A stretch of DNA of 64,000 nucleotides from Photobacterium gaetbulicola Gung47 (GCA_000940995.1 CP005973.1:1240001-1304000), one strand, 5' to 3'. Counted from the stretch's first letter, positions 17,045 to 25,157 are shown. Notes: generated by a model not told the origin, from the letters alone. Numbers and translations are program-made.

Positions 17045-17788
17045 ATGACGCCGCAAGAAAAAGAGCTGATTCAGAACGTTGCCAATAAACTGAAACAGAG
17101 CCCAAACAAAGCAAAAGATTCTGAAGCCGAAAGCTTGATCAACAACGAGATTGGTGGCCAAGATGATGCGCTTTATAAACTGACCCAAGCCGTTCTTGTG
17201 CAAGAAATGGCTTTGAAAGAGCTCAAGCAAAAGAACGAATACCTAGAGCAATGTGTTGAGCACCACAAGTCAGAAGCGAACCGTGGCGCATTGAGCAAGA
17301 TGATGGGTGGCAGCCGCCCTGCCCCGCAGCCACCACAGCCGACCCACCAGCCAAGTGCCTTCGGTAGTTTCATGCAAACGGCCGCCAGTGTTGCCGTCGG
17401 TATGGTAGCCGGTAACATGATCAGCAATATGTTGTTCAACAACGATGACCCAGCCGCTGAGGCAATGGCAAGTGAGGCTCCAGCAGAAGATGTTCCGGCT
17501 AATGACGCATTGGCAAGTTCTGGCACAGAAGAAAGCTCTGGTGGCTTCTTGGATGATTCCTCAAGCTTTGCATCAGAATATACTGACAACACTGGTGGCT
17601 TTGGTACTGATGGGCTAGGTGGCGATAGTGAAGGCTTCGGCGATGCCGGTTTCGGAGACGCAGGCTTTGACAGTGATGGCTTTGAAAATACGGGCTTCGA
17701 CGACACATTGGCCAACAATGGCTTTGCCAGCGATGAAAGCTTCTTTGGCGGTGATGATGGCGGCTTTGACTTCGGCGGCGACGAATAA
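17045..17788 (+). CDS. DUF2076-family protein with Gly/Asp/Phe-rich tail
   Basis: A 247-residue protein. Residues 1-85 are a charged helical region typical of DUF2076 (MTPQEKELIQNVANKLKQ, ALYKLTQAVLVQEMALK). A Pro/Gln linker follows, then a short hydrophobic segment (ASVAVGMVAGNMISNML). The last ~85 residues are an acidic, low-complexity tail of G-F-x-D/G repeats (GFGDAGFGDAGFDSDGF). Composition bias keeps several other frames open here; those are shadows. Family role is not established; DUF2076 proteins are often annotated as periplasmic sensors. GAGAAGG precedes the ATG. Confidence 0.85.
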   Translation: MTPQEKELIQNVANKLKQSPNKAKDSEAESLINNEIGGQDDALYKLTQAVLVQEMALKELKQKNEYLEQCVEHHKSEANRGALSKMMGGSRPAPQPPQPTHQPSAFGSFMQTAASVAVGMVAGNMISNMLFNNDDPAAEAMASEAPAEDVPANDALASSGTEESSGGFLDDSSSFASEYTDNTGGFGTDGLGGDSEGFGDAGFGDAGFDSDGFENTGFDDTLANNGFASDESFFGGDDGGFDFGGDE

Positions 17789-17803
17789 CCTCTTTCCGAT
17801 TCT

Positions 17804-17828
17804 AAAGGGCACTCACCGTGCCCTTTTA
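17804..17828. terminator. Bidirectional terminator between DUF2076 gene and Lrp-type gene
   Basis: AAAGGGCAC (17804-17812) pairs with GTGCCCTTT (17818-17826), with T/A runs on each side. It serves both convergent genes. Confidence 0.88.
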
Positions 17829-17829
17829 C

Positions 17830-18273
17830 TTAGCCCCTGTCATCTTTCGGCGTGTCCATCACCACCATGGTGGTAATGGAATTCACTTGCGGCATCTCAC
17901 CCAACACATCGGCATGAAAGCGCTTGTAGGCACTCAAATCGGTTGTTTCAACCCTTAGCAAATACTCGCTGGCGCCCGTAATGTTATGGCACTCCACAAC
18001 TTGCTTGGCCAAGCAAATCTGTGACTCAAAATTCAATTGCGACTGTTTGCTGTGATTCGATAGACCTACGCTCACATAGGCAATGAACCCTACCCCCATC
18101 TTGGAGTGATTCAAGATTGCCTTATACCCTGAAATGATCTTCTGCCTCTCGAGCTCTTGCACCCGCCGAAGCGTTGCCGACGGAGACAATCCGACCCTCT
18201 GTGACAGCTCGACATTGGTTAATCGGCCATCGCGCTGCAACTCTTGCAATATTTTCTCGTCAAACTTATCCAT
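17830..18273 (-). CDS. Lrp/AsnC-family transcriptional regulator
   Basis: A 147-residue feast/famine regulator. The N-terminal helix-turn-helix is DGRLTNVELSQRVGLSPSAT with LRRVQELE. The C-terminal RAM domain follows, including GASEYLLRVETTDLSAYKRF and VNSITTMVVMD. It is divergent from a LysE/RhtB-type exporter gene starting at 18406. This arrangement is typical of amino-acid-responsive control, so it probably regulates that exporter in response to an amino acid. Confidence 0.92.
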   Translation of the reverse strand: MDKFDEKILQELQRDGRLTNVELSQRVGLSPSATLRRVQELERQKIISGYKAILNHSKMGVGFIAYVSVGLSNHSKQSQLNFESQICLAKQVVECHNITGASEYLLRVETTDLSAYKRFHADVLGEMPQVNSITTMVVMDTPKDDRG

Positions 18274-18405
18274 TGCGCAATATCATTGTGAAAAATTAAA
18301 AAAATGGACAAACAAAGGCACATAATTTACGTCCAACCTGATTATCATACCAAAACAACCAAGAAATTGGCCATCTCTGGCTATGAGCAGCAAACGGACA
18401 GACTT

Positions 18406-18993
18406 ATGGATTACCAACACCTCGCCGCCCTCGTGACATTCGCATTTGTATCCACCATAACCCCGGGCCCCAATAATATTATGCTAATGACTTCAGGTGC
18501 GAACGTCGGCTTTCTCAGAACCATCCCTCACATGCTGGGAATTATATTCGGGTTTAGCTTCATGGTTATTCTGGTCGGCATCGGACTGGTAGGCATATTC
18601 CAACGCTATCCGTTGTTACAGCAAGCCTTGCAGGTTATCAGTGTATGCTACCTTCTATACTTGGCTTTTGTGATTGCCAGAAGCCAACCAAGCCACTCTC
18701 AGGGCTCTGACTACCGACCAATGTCATTCTTTTCAGCCGCGAGTTTCCAATGGGTCAACCCTAAAGGATGGACAATGGCACTCACAACCGTCAGCGTTTA
18801 TAACTCCACCTCTGATTGGTATGGTATCGCGATCATTTCTGCGGTGTTTGCTGTGGTCAACATTCCATCGGTAAGCATATGGACGTTTGCCGGAAAGCAA
18901 TTACAGCAGCTTATTCAGCAACCGACTAAAATTAAGTGGTTTAATTACGCCATGGCGGGATTATTATTAGCCTCATTAATTCAGGCTTTGTAG
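18406..18993 (+). CDS. LysE/RhtB-family amino acid exporter
   Basis: A 195-residue inner-membrane protein with about six helices. The family signature STITPGPNNIMLMTSGANVG is in the first helix hairpin, with FQWVNPKGWTMALTTV further on. It probably exports an amino acid or related compound. The in-frame ATG at 18304 would add 34 hydrophilic residues not seen in the family, so I take the ATG at 18406, preceded by GGACAG. The divergent Lrp-type gene is the likely regulator. Confidence 0.9.
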   Translation: MDYQHLAALVTFAFVSTITPGPNNIMLMTSGANVGFLRTIPHMLGIIFGFSFMVILVGIGLVGIFQRYPLLQQALQVISVCYLLYLAFVIARSQPSHSQGSDYRPMSFFSAASFQWVNPKGWTMALTTVSVYNSTSDWYGIAIISAVFAVVNIPSVSIWTFAGKQLQQLIQQPTKIKWFNYAMAGLLLASLIQAL

Positions 18994-19000
18994 CAAGCAC

Positions 19001-19027
19001 AAAAAAAGCCTCCAGAATGGAGGCTTT
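19001..19027. terminator. Bidirectional terminator between exporter gene and microgene
   Basis: AAAGCCTCCA pairs with TGGAGGCTTT around GAA. Seven A's flank it on the left, so on the minus strand the stem is followed by a long T-run. It serves the 21-residue microgene and probably the exporter gene too. Confidence 0.85.
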
Positions 19028-19033
19028 CAAGAC

Positions 19034-19099
19034 TTATTTCTTCGCTTTTGCATTATCTAGAATTTCTTTAATACGCTTGTTTGATACACGTTTAGCCAT
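19034..19099 (-). CDS. 21-residue basic microprotein
   Basis: Minus-strand ATG at 19099 to TAA at 19034 gives a 21-residue peptide, starting MAKRVSNKRIKEILDN and ending AKAKK. It carries eight Lys/Arg and would form one amphipathic helix. Support for a real gene: a GGAG ribosome site eight bases before the ATG, and a textbook terminator with long T-run directly after the stop. About 330 bases of non-coding sequence lie upstream, room for a promoter. Function unknown. It could be a small nucleic-acid- or ribosome-binding peptide, or the coding part of a regulatory RNA. Confidence 0.55.
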   Translation of the reverse strand: MAKRVSNKRIKEILDNAKAKK

Positions 19100-19435
19100 A
19101 ACAATAACTCCATTTAAAATTACATACCACGGTCTAAAATATCGCCCCAGAACAGCAGTTAATGTTTCTGATTCATGGACTTAAATCCAATATACCCAAG
19201 TTGTTACTCATTTAAATACCCCTGACACCCTATCAGGCAGTAATAACCACCCACCCTAAAGTTGATTAGACCACCCAGAGTGAATAAAAACGGATAAACC
19301 ATCAGGTTCAGGCCGGATAACAAACAATAAAACCACACCCGCGGTTAATAACAAAACATGAGACAATATGGAATTATGTGATGTTAGTCTCAAGCCCAGT
19401 CCATAATTTCACGCTAAATCCCATTTTCTACGAGT

Positions 19436-19759
19436 TTATCCGCTGAGTAATGCCAGTATTCTTTGGCCGTCAAACGCAAGCTGGATACCTGACGCCACAC
19501 CCATCTTCTTAAACAAGTTATGAAGATGGATCTCGACGGTACGAAGTGAAATACACAGTTCATCCGCAATCACTTTGCTGGCCTTTCCTTGCATGATCAG
19601 GGGGACAAGGTCCCTCTCCCTGTCTGTCAGTGAAGCAACCCTCGCACCCAAATCCGCATTTGCCTGCTTTGACGAGGAAAGACTCATTGCAAGATCCTGT
19701 GCCTGAGCAACCGCGCTGCACAACTCTTCACCATTGACAGGCTTCTGCAATAAGCCGTC
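19436..19759 (-). pseudogene. Truncated LuxR-type response regulator
   Basis: The frame encodes the end of a receiver domain (GLLQKPVNGEELCSAV, with the conserved Lys-Pro) and a complete LuxR/FixJ helix-turn-helix (LTDRERDLVPLIMQGKASKV, then SLRTVEIHLHNLFKKMGVAS). The first ~100 residues of the receiver, with the phospho-acceptor Asp, are missing. Homology stops at about 19754-19759, where the sequence becomes the plus-strand remnant of a flavoprotein gene. The missing 5' end therefore looks deleted rather than mutated. It may once have controlled the neighbouring cytochrome module. Confidence 0.75.
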
Positions 19760-19921
19760 GATGTGGTGACCGGTGAGCCGATTGAAGGAGCCTTTGTATG
19801 CGGCGAAGCATCAGCCGGAACCTATGGCTATATCCGCCTGACCGCTTGTTTCACGATCGACTGCGGTACATTCGGTATGGTTGCTGGTGAAAATGCTGCA
19901 AAAGCAACACCTTGGGTATAA
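19754..19921 (+). pseudogene. 3' remnant of a flavocytochrome c-type (fumarate-reductase-like) gene
   Basis: The plus strand encodes the last 55 residues of an FAD-dependent reductase: DVVTGEPIEGAFVCGEASAG, TYGYIRLTACFTIDCGT and GMVAGENAAK, then a stop at 19919-19921. These match the C-terminal FAD-binding end of flavocytochrome c enzymes (fumarate, urocanate or acrylate reductases), which usually read PGLYAAGE and GRIAGENAA. The rest of the gene is absent; an in-frame TAA lies at 19751-19753. The neighbouring tetraheme and NapC-like cytochrome genes are its expected electron-transfer partners. Confidence 0.7.
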
Positions 19922-19929
19922 ATAATATG

Positions 19930-19953
19930 AAGGGCGGCAGCCACCGCCCTTTC
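19930..19953 (+). terminator. Hairpin between flavoprotein remnant and tetraheme gene
   Basis: AAGGGCGG (19930-19937) pairs with CCGCCCTT (19944-19951), followed by TTC. It probably ended or attenuated transcription after the flavoprotein gene. Confidence 0.7.
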
Positions 19954-19975
19954 ATTCAGACATGAAATCTTGCTT

Positions 19976-20374
19976 ATGAAAAACGTATTGCTTGCTTTAT
20001 TGACGCTATTGCTCACGTCAACAGCGCTAGGGGTGTACGCCAACGACGAGCCTGACTGGACCGCATTGGCTGATGAATACACATTGAAGCCACATCATAA
20101 AGCGCTCAAATTTGAATGTGTTATGTGCCATCAAGGCAATAATCCTGATGAGTTCGAGCCACTGGAAACGGAAACCTGTCTGTCATGCCACGGTAGTGCG
20201 CAAAAAGTGGCGGAGCGACTTCAGTTCATGGATAAGAACCACACCAACCCACATAACTCTTTCCATGATGGGTACTCCCTGGATTGCTATGAATGCCACG
20301 CAGAGCATGAGCCCTCCACCAACTTATGTTCGGATTGCCACAAAACCACATCCTGGATGGGTAAGGTGCCATAG
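19976..20374 (+). CDS. Small periplasmic tetraheme cytochrome c
   Basis: A 132-residue exported protein: signal peptide (LLALLTLLLTSTALGVYA), then four CxxCH haem sites (CVMCH, CLSCH, CYECH, CSDCH) and extra His residues suited as distal ligands. It resembles Shewanella small tetraheme cytochrome and the cytochrome domain of flavocytochrome c. It would carry electrons from a membrane quinol dehydrogenase to a periplasmic flavoprotein reductase. Both partners here are broken, so the intact gene may be an orphan. The ATG at 19976 has only a weak ribosome site. Confidence 0.88.
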   Translation: MKNVLLALLTLLLTSTALGVYANDEPDWTALADEYTLKPHHKALKFECVMCHQGNNPDEFEPLETETCLSCHGSAQKVAERLQFMDKNHTNPHNSFHDGYSLDCYECHAEHEPSTNLCSDCHKTTSWMGKVP

Positions 20375-20865
20375 GAGCTTTTATGAAAAAGAAATGGTTT
20401 ATCGCACTCCTGCTCGTTATCGGAGGAGTAGTCGGTACAGGTGCAAGCCTGATTACAGCAGAAGTCACACACAGCACCGCGGGAGCTGAGTTCTGCGGCT
20501 CCTGTCATTCCATGGAGCCTATGGCAAAAACCTATGAGCTTGATGTGCATGGGGGCCAAAACGACCATGGCTTTGTTGCTCAATGTGTCGATTGCCACCT
20601 CCCCCAAGACTCGGTATTTGGCTATATGCTAGACAAGACCAAGCACGGTATTAATGATGTCTTTGTCGAAAACTTTACCAATACCGATAACATAGACTGG
20701 ATAGCTCGCCGTGATGAAAGAGAACGTTTTGTATTTGACAGTGGCTGCCTTAACTGCCACCAAAAGCTGCTGGACAAAAACGATGCCAATAACCCGAAAT
20801 CACTACAAACTCATGCACACTACAAAGCCCAATTGGAACAGGGAGATGTGTGTCATGTCACGTAA

Positions 20866-20874
20866 CCGTGGGCC
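20866..20874. repeat. Left 9-bp target-site duplication of the IS10-like element
   Basis: CCGTGGGCC here is repeated exactly at 22185-22193 on the other side of the element. Nine bases is the duplication length made by IS10-group elements. Confidence 0.92.
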
Positions 20875-22184
20875 CTGGAGGATCCCCACAAAATTCACGC
20901 ATGATAATTGCTCCTTGCCATCATAATTAACTCTTGTTGTGCCCAGCGTAATGTTGAATTTGTAATGTGATATTCCAGCCGTCGAAAGACTTCTTTTCCT
21001 AGTCTGACGAAGGATAAAACTCGTCTCTTTTTTATCGTATTAGCCTGGAAGTGGCGGTGCCAACCGGCATGTTCGGCAGCAATGCCGAACCACCAATAGA
21101 TCATGAAGGTGAGAAGGCCGATTAGCAACAGGACATCGAGCCGCTTTGGGTCATTGGTTCGGCTTTGTCGCAGGCCAAAGCCATATTGAGGGCTTTTCAG
21201 GTCACGGAAAGTCTCTTCAATCTGCATACGCTTTTCATAGATGCGGACGATACAGCGGGAAGAGAAGATGTCGGTTGGGATGTTGGTGGCGAGCAGCCAA
21301 GGTTCTTTTGCTGATTTTCTATGAACGGCTTGTGCTGTAAAGTGCTCTCGACCTCTGGGTCTGTCTTTGCGTTTTCTTGGCGTTTCTTTTTTGAAGAGAT
21401 GCAGGTGGCAGAGTAATGGTTTTCGTTTTGCCAGTTGGGTCAATCCAATGTACTTGGGTTTATTATTTGCCTTTTTAAACAGTTGCTTAATGTGATGCCA
21501 TTGTTTGTTATAAAAGGTATTTACATCACCGCGAACGCGTCCTAGGTAGCACCAACCCATAGCCTCTACTTGCCGAAACCAGGTGTTCCTGAAACCGGCA
21601 TCTGTGACAATAATGGGTATGACATGCGAGGGTAAAACAGCTTTGAAGTTATCAAGAAATATTTGGTGACTACGGGGCGAGTTGTATTGTTTAAAGGTAA
21701 AGGATTGCTCGAAAAGGGTAACGGAACGTCCCTCTACGGCAACGGATGCCCTGAGTACCATGAGGCGTTTGTACTCCCGGATATCGGCCCAGTCGACGAG
21801 GACAATCGGCTGTGGGTTAACTGAGCATATTTGGTGACAGTGCCAGCGATAAATATCAAGTCTGTCGCGGTGTAAATGACCGTTTCCCAATAAACGGTCA
21901 ACCCGTTTTATACAGTGCTTGGTTTTTGCTTTAGAAGGTAGTGATCTGCCAAGTAATGTTAGGGTCAGCGCATCGTTATTTAGCAGTGCTTTCACCGAAT
22001 CCATCAGTGAATTGAGTCGCTTTTTGTGAATGCTAGGGCATTGTTCTCTAAGGGAATCGTGTAGTATCTGAATATCACGCATCTTGTTTTCTTCTTTTTG
22101 TTTTTGTGGTGAATTCATTAGATCAGAAGGCAAGGTGCGTGTCTACTTATTGAGCAATAAGGAATTTTTGTGGGGATTCCTGAG
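20875..22184 (-). mobile_element. IS10-like element (IS4 superfamily), 1310 bp, apparently complete
   Basis: The ends are imperfect inverted repeats: CTGGAGGATCCCCACAAAA on the left and, inverted, CTCAGGAATCCCCACAAAA on the right. They are similar to the IS10 end CTGAGAGATCCCC. The element is bounded by a perfect 9-bp direct repeat and carries one intact transposase gene. It interrupts a NapC-type cytochrome gene. Confidence 0.93.
20895..22082 (-). CDS. IS10-type transposase
   Basis: A 395-residue DDE transposase. It parallels IS10 transposase along its length: ILHDSLREQCPSIHKKRLNS, RVDRLLGNGHLHRDRL, VDWADIREYKRLMVLRASVA (first Asp), IIVTDAGFRNTWF (second Asp) and YEKRMQIEETFRDLKSPQYG (Y-x2-R-x3-E-x6-K with the catalytic Glu). 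The ATG at 22082 matches the IS10 start position; an upstream in-frame ATG would add 17 residues. The frame is undamaged, so the element may still be mobile. Confidence 0.95.
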   Translation of the reverse strand: MRDIQILHDSLREQCPSIHKKRLNSLMDSVKALLNNDALTLTLLGRSLPSKAKTKHCIKRVDRLLGNGHLHRDRLDIYRWHCHQICSVNPQPIVLVDWADIREYKRLMVLRASVAVEGRSVTLFEQSFTFKQYNSPRSHQIFLDNFKAVLPSHVIPIIVTDAGFRNTWFRQVEAMGWCYLGRVRGDVNTFYNKQWHHIKQLFKKANNKPKYIGLTQLAKRKPLLCHLHLFKKETPRKRKDRPRGREHFTAQAVHRKSAKEPWLLATNIPTDIFSSRCIVRIYEKRMQIEETFRDLKSPQYGFGLRQSRTNDPKRLDVLLLIGLLTFMIYWWFGIAAEHAGWHRHFQANTIKKRRVLSFVRLGKEVFRRLEYHITNSTLRWAQQELIMMARSNYHA

Positions 22185-22193
22185 CCGTGGGCC
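22185..22193. repeat. Right 9-bp target-site duplication of the IS10-like element
   Basis: CCGTGGGCC, identical to 20866-20874. Deleting one copy plus the element rejoins the cytochrome reading frame. Confidence 0.92.
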
Positions 22194-22572
22194 ATAACAG
22201 CATGCTGAGAAGCGAATTAAATAAACGTTATCCAGAATATAATCTCGACTCTGAATAATCATTTTAAAAGGTCAGTGTCAATTCGGAGCTGGCCTTAAGT
22301 CATACCAATCAATTAGCTCATTTATTATTATCGGCTTTGCCTCTGAGCAGGCCCCGTCCTTATAGATTAATTTTATTTTTACTCGTAGAAACAATTAATT
22401 ACAATATACATAAGTAATTGTTCATCAATGTGTATGAGTGAAGCTTGCAAAATTGAATCACTATCTTTTATTACAAAGTCCAACACATAATTTATATCTT
22501 TAATTTGTCAATATAAGTTTCGCCAATTAAAATCTAACGTAACTTTGATAAGGAGTTTTACTAACAAAAGAT

Positions 22573-24099
22573 ATGGCCTACTTGTTTGTTTTTTTTCGCT
22601 ATCTTGCTTTACTCGCAAGTTTATTTTCCTTTATCGGCTGCTCGTCTACTCCAACAGCCGAGAAAGTTCCGAGCTATACCATCCCGTTCAACTCACAAAC
22701 TCAGCTGGCCAGCCAATCACTTCCCTATATCAAGAAACACCCAGAGCTAACAGGCTTCTACCCGCTCGGTGACGGCCAAGAAGCTTTCTTAGCTCGCCTC
22801 GCTCTTATCTATGGTGCAGAGCAAAGTATTGATTTACAGTACTATATCTACCGCAGCGATAGCACAAGTTCGTTGATGACATATGCACTTTACCAAGCGG
22901 CTGAACGCGGTGTACGAGTTCGGATATTACTTGATGACATGCAGTCGCGAGATGATAAAACCATGGCTCGGTTAGCCAGCCACCCAAATATTAAGATCCG
23001 CCTTTTCAACCCTTTCGAGAATCGCTCCGCTCGTGTATTTGGTTTTATCAGTGATTTTGATCGTCTCAACCGGCGCATGCACAACAAAGCCCTGATTGCT
23101 GATAATGCTTTTGTTATTACTGGTGGACGAAATATCGGTGATGAATACTTCGCCGCCAACACCGCTGTGGATTTTGGTGATTTCGATATATTGATGCTCG
23201 GAGAGGCAGTGACCAATATTGCCGTACAATTTGATACTTACTGGAACAGCAAACCTTCGACGCCTATTGAATCCTTGGTTCGACAAGGTCCAAAGCCCAC
23301 CCCCGCTGAAATTGAACAATGGGAGAGCGATCTCAAGCGTGACTTCAAGCACTCGCAATATATTCAATCTATGGCACAACTTCCCCTTAGCAACCATATA
23401 AAAAATGAAACGCTTGAATTTTATTGGGGCAAGGCCGAAGTACACTACGATCTTCCATCGAAGATATATTCGCCCGAAGACACCGATCTTATGCTCCACC
23501 AGCTTAGTGCGATCCTTGCTCAAACAGAACACGAGTTGCTTCTGGTGTCCCCTTACTTTGTCCCAACCGTTCAGGGGACAAATGCTCTGACCCAGGCAGC
23601 CAAGGACGGTATTGATGTCACGATTATTACGAACTCATTGGCATCAAACGATGTCTTTGCCGTTCATGGTTGGTACGCCAAATACCGGGAATCCTTGCTT
23701 GCTGGTGGAGTAAAGCTGTACGAGGTAAAAGTCGATCCCAGTTTAAAAAAGAAGCGCTCATGGATGGGTAGCTCGCGCACCAGTTTGCACGCAAAAACCT
23801 TTATCATTGATCGAAAAGACTTATTTGTCGGTTCCTTTAATTTCGACCCTCGCTCGGCTTTCTTAAATACTGAGATGGGAGTCCTCATAGAATCAGAAGA
23901 GTTTGGAGAGTTGGTTTACCAGGGAGTGGATCGCAACCTGAAAAAGAATACTTATCGACTTGCTCTGGATAAAGATGGAAATTTGGAATGGCATAATGAT
24001 TTAAGCGGGATCATTATACACAGTGAGCCCGATGCCAGTCTTTGGCTCAGATTTTCAGCTTGGCTTGCAGGATTACTACCGATAGAAAATCAACTTTAG
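22573..24099 (+). CDS. Phospholipase D-family lipoprotein (ClsC/YmdC-like)
   Basis: A 508-residue protein with a lipoprotein signal (lipobox FIGC, Cys23) and two phospholipase D HKD motifs: HNKALIAD with GGRNIGDEYF near residue 170, and HAKTFIIDRKDLFVGSFNFD near residue 406. These are diagnostic of cardiolipin synthase C-type enzymes, which make cardiolipin from phosphatidylglycerol and a second phospholipid. Lipid anchoring agrees with an envelope role. It is monocistronic with a very strong terminator. ClsC usually works with a YmdB-like partner, which is not adjacent here. Confidence 0.88.
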   Translation: MAYLFVFFRYLALLASLFSFIGCSSTPTAEKVPSYTIPFNSQTQLASQSLPYIKKHPELTGFYPLGDGQEAFLARLALIYGAEQSIDLQYYIYRSDSTSSLMTYALYQAAERGVRVRILLDDMQSRDDKTMARLASHPNIKIRLFNPFENRSARVFGFISDFDRLNRRMHNKALIADNAFVITGGRNIGDEYFAANTAVDFGDFDILMLGEAVTNIAVQFDTYWNSKPSTPIESLVRQGPKPTPAEIEQWESDLKRDFKHSQYIQSMAQLPLSNHIKNETLEFYWGKAEVHYDLPSKIYSPEDTDLMLHQLSAILAQTEHELLLVSPYFVPTVQGTNALTQAAKDGIDVTIITNSLASNDVFAVHGWYAKYRESLLAGGVKLYEVKVDPSLKKKRSWMGSSRTSLHAKTFIIDRKDLFVGSFNFDPRSAFLNTEMGVLIESEEFGELVYQGVDRNLKKNTYRLALDKDGNLEWHNDLSGIIIHSEPDASLWLRFSAWLAGLLPIENQL

Positions 24100-24120
24100 C
24101 CCCCTAGCCAAAAATTGACA

Positions 24121-24157
24121 AAAGCCCCATCAACACAACATTGATGGGGCTTTTTAC
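24121..24157. terminator. Strong bidirectional terminator
   Basis: A 13-bp perfect stem, AAAGCCCCATCAA (24121-24133) with TTGATGGGGCTTT (24141-24153), is followed by TT. It ends the phospholipase D gene and the convergent QueD-like gene. Confidence 0.93.
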
Positions 24158-24173
24158 AACAAAGAAATTATAA

Positions 24174-25070
24174 CTATGCGTCCAATTTACCAATTGCTGT
24201 CGCCATCGCGCCCTTACCGACGCCTTCATAAGCTATCACATCAATGGCTGAGCCCGCTTCCACTGACAAGCTAACCTGCTCAGCGATATACTGCGCCAGT
24301 AACTCAACCGTGGTATCAGTACCAATCATCTCAACATCATTTTTCGCGATTGCCAGCTCAAACTCACCCTGTGGTGCTGTGTAGCGAAATGCATGATGGC
24401 TTTGCTCATTCACCTTAGCAGCGAACGGGCTCAGGTTAAGTTCAGCAAGCGTACACTCATCTTCTGTGCTTCCTAGGTAAATATCCTGCCAGCGCTCAGC
24501 CCACTCTTGCTCCAGCGACAAATTACGCTGCCCGTTAATAAGTAATTCAACCGGAGAACGGTGGCCATGAGCGATACGCTGACAGTTTCCGTCGTGCTTT
24601 TTCAGCCCATGGCTATAGTGATAGTACGGCCCCTCTATTTGCTCATGACGAAGGGTTAACTCCAAGCCCTGGACATTGTCCGGCAGCTTACCTTCCAGCA
24701 CCTTGTAGATATGGCGTGTAACAGATTCGATGGTAACTTCGCTGTCATCAATGAAGCAGTATGCTTGTTCAGGACAGTGCAAATGAAGGCTTTTGTCTCC
24801 ACGCAACAAATCAACGGTGGCATAGCCTGGTTGGGTTGCGGCAGTGCGAATTGCAGCACTTTGGCTCGGGACAATCAATCGGTGATCAACATATTCATCA
24901 ACGATCTGTTTAATTTGTTTTTTTACCCGGCTGAAATCAAGCACCATGCTCATTTCATTCAATTCGCCCGACATCACCACATCGAGGATCCAACTCTCCC
25001 CTACCATACCTCGCTGCTGGCAAAGGTAAGAGGCATCAATAACGGTGAGATCTCTAACAAATAGCTTCAA
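24174..25070 (-). CDS. Tandem 6-pyruvoyl/6-carboxy-tetrahydropterin synthase-like protein
   Basis: A 298-residue protein with two QueD/PTPS-type domains. The first (residues ~1-120) keeps MVLDFSRVKKQIKQIVDEYV and DHR but has no zinc His set where HGH is expected (GESWILDV). The second (~150-298) has HYSHGLKKHDGNCQRIAHGH, which supplies zinc-type His residues and the Cys, and ends with an EGVGKGA turn. Single-domain QueD is ~120-150 residues, so this is a fusion or duplication found in Vibrio relatives. The start is TTG at 25070 after AAGGAC. Function may differ from queuosine synthesis; I leave the symbol empty. Confidence 0.75.
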   Translation of the reverse strand: MKLFVRDLTVIDASYLCQQRGMVGESWILDVVMSGELNEMSMVLDFSRVKKQIKQIVDEYVDHRLIVPSQSAAIRTAATQPGYATVDLLRGDKSLHLHCPEQAYCFIDDSEVTIESVTRHIYKVLEGKLPDNVQGLELTLRHEQIEGPYYHYSHGLKKHDGNCQRIAHGHRSPVELLINGQRNLSLEQEWAERWQDIYLGSTEDECTLAELNLSPFAAKVNEQSHHAFRYTAPQGEFELAIAKNDVEMIGTDTTVELLAQYIAEQVSLSVEAGSAIDVIAYEGVGKGAMATAIGKLDA

Positions 25071-25157
25071 ACTGAAGTCCTTACTGATTCTGGTTGCGGC
25101 AAGGCATTATACGCAGCTAAATTCCTGAGTAAACCGCTCAGGCTAATCGAAAAACCA

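Larger units (their letters stand above)
20383..22258 (+). pseudogene. NapC/NirT-type tetraheme quinol dehydrogenase, broken by a frame lesion and an IS10-like element
   Basis: The readable 5' part (20383-20865) gives a membrane anchor (FIALLLVIGGVVGTGASLIT) and three haem motifs (CGSCH, CVDCH, CLNCH). At the fourth motif the sequence reads GDVCHVT and stops; a net loss of four bases there would explain the missing CxxCH. In the shifted frame TGT-CAC-GTA-ACC-GTG-GGC continues into the IS10-like element at 20875. After the element (22185 on) the same frame resumes as GHNSMLRSELNKRYPEYN and stops at 22256-22258, a fitting NapC/CymA-type C-terminus. The gene therefore carries two lesions. It probably fed electrons to the tetraheme cytochrome. 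Confidence 0.85.

Noticed and set aside
17173..17876. Several long frames in the DUF2076 gene on both strands
   Set aside because: They are side effects of the repetitive Gly/Asp/Phe coding tail; only the plus-strand frame from 17045 has a ribosome site and family match.
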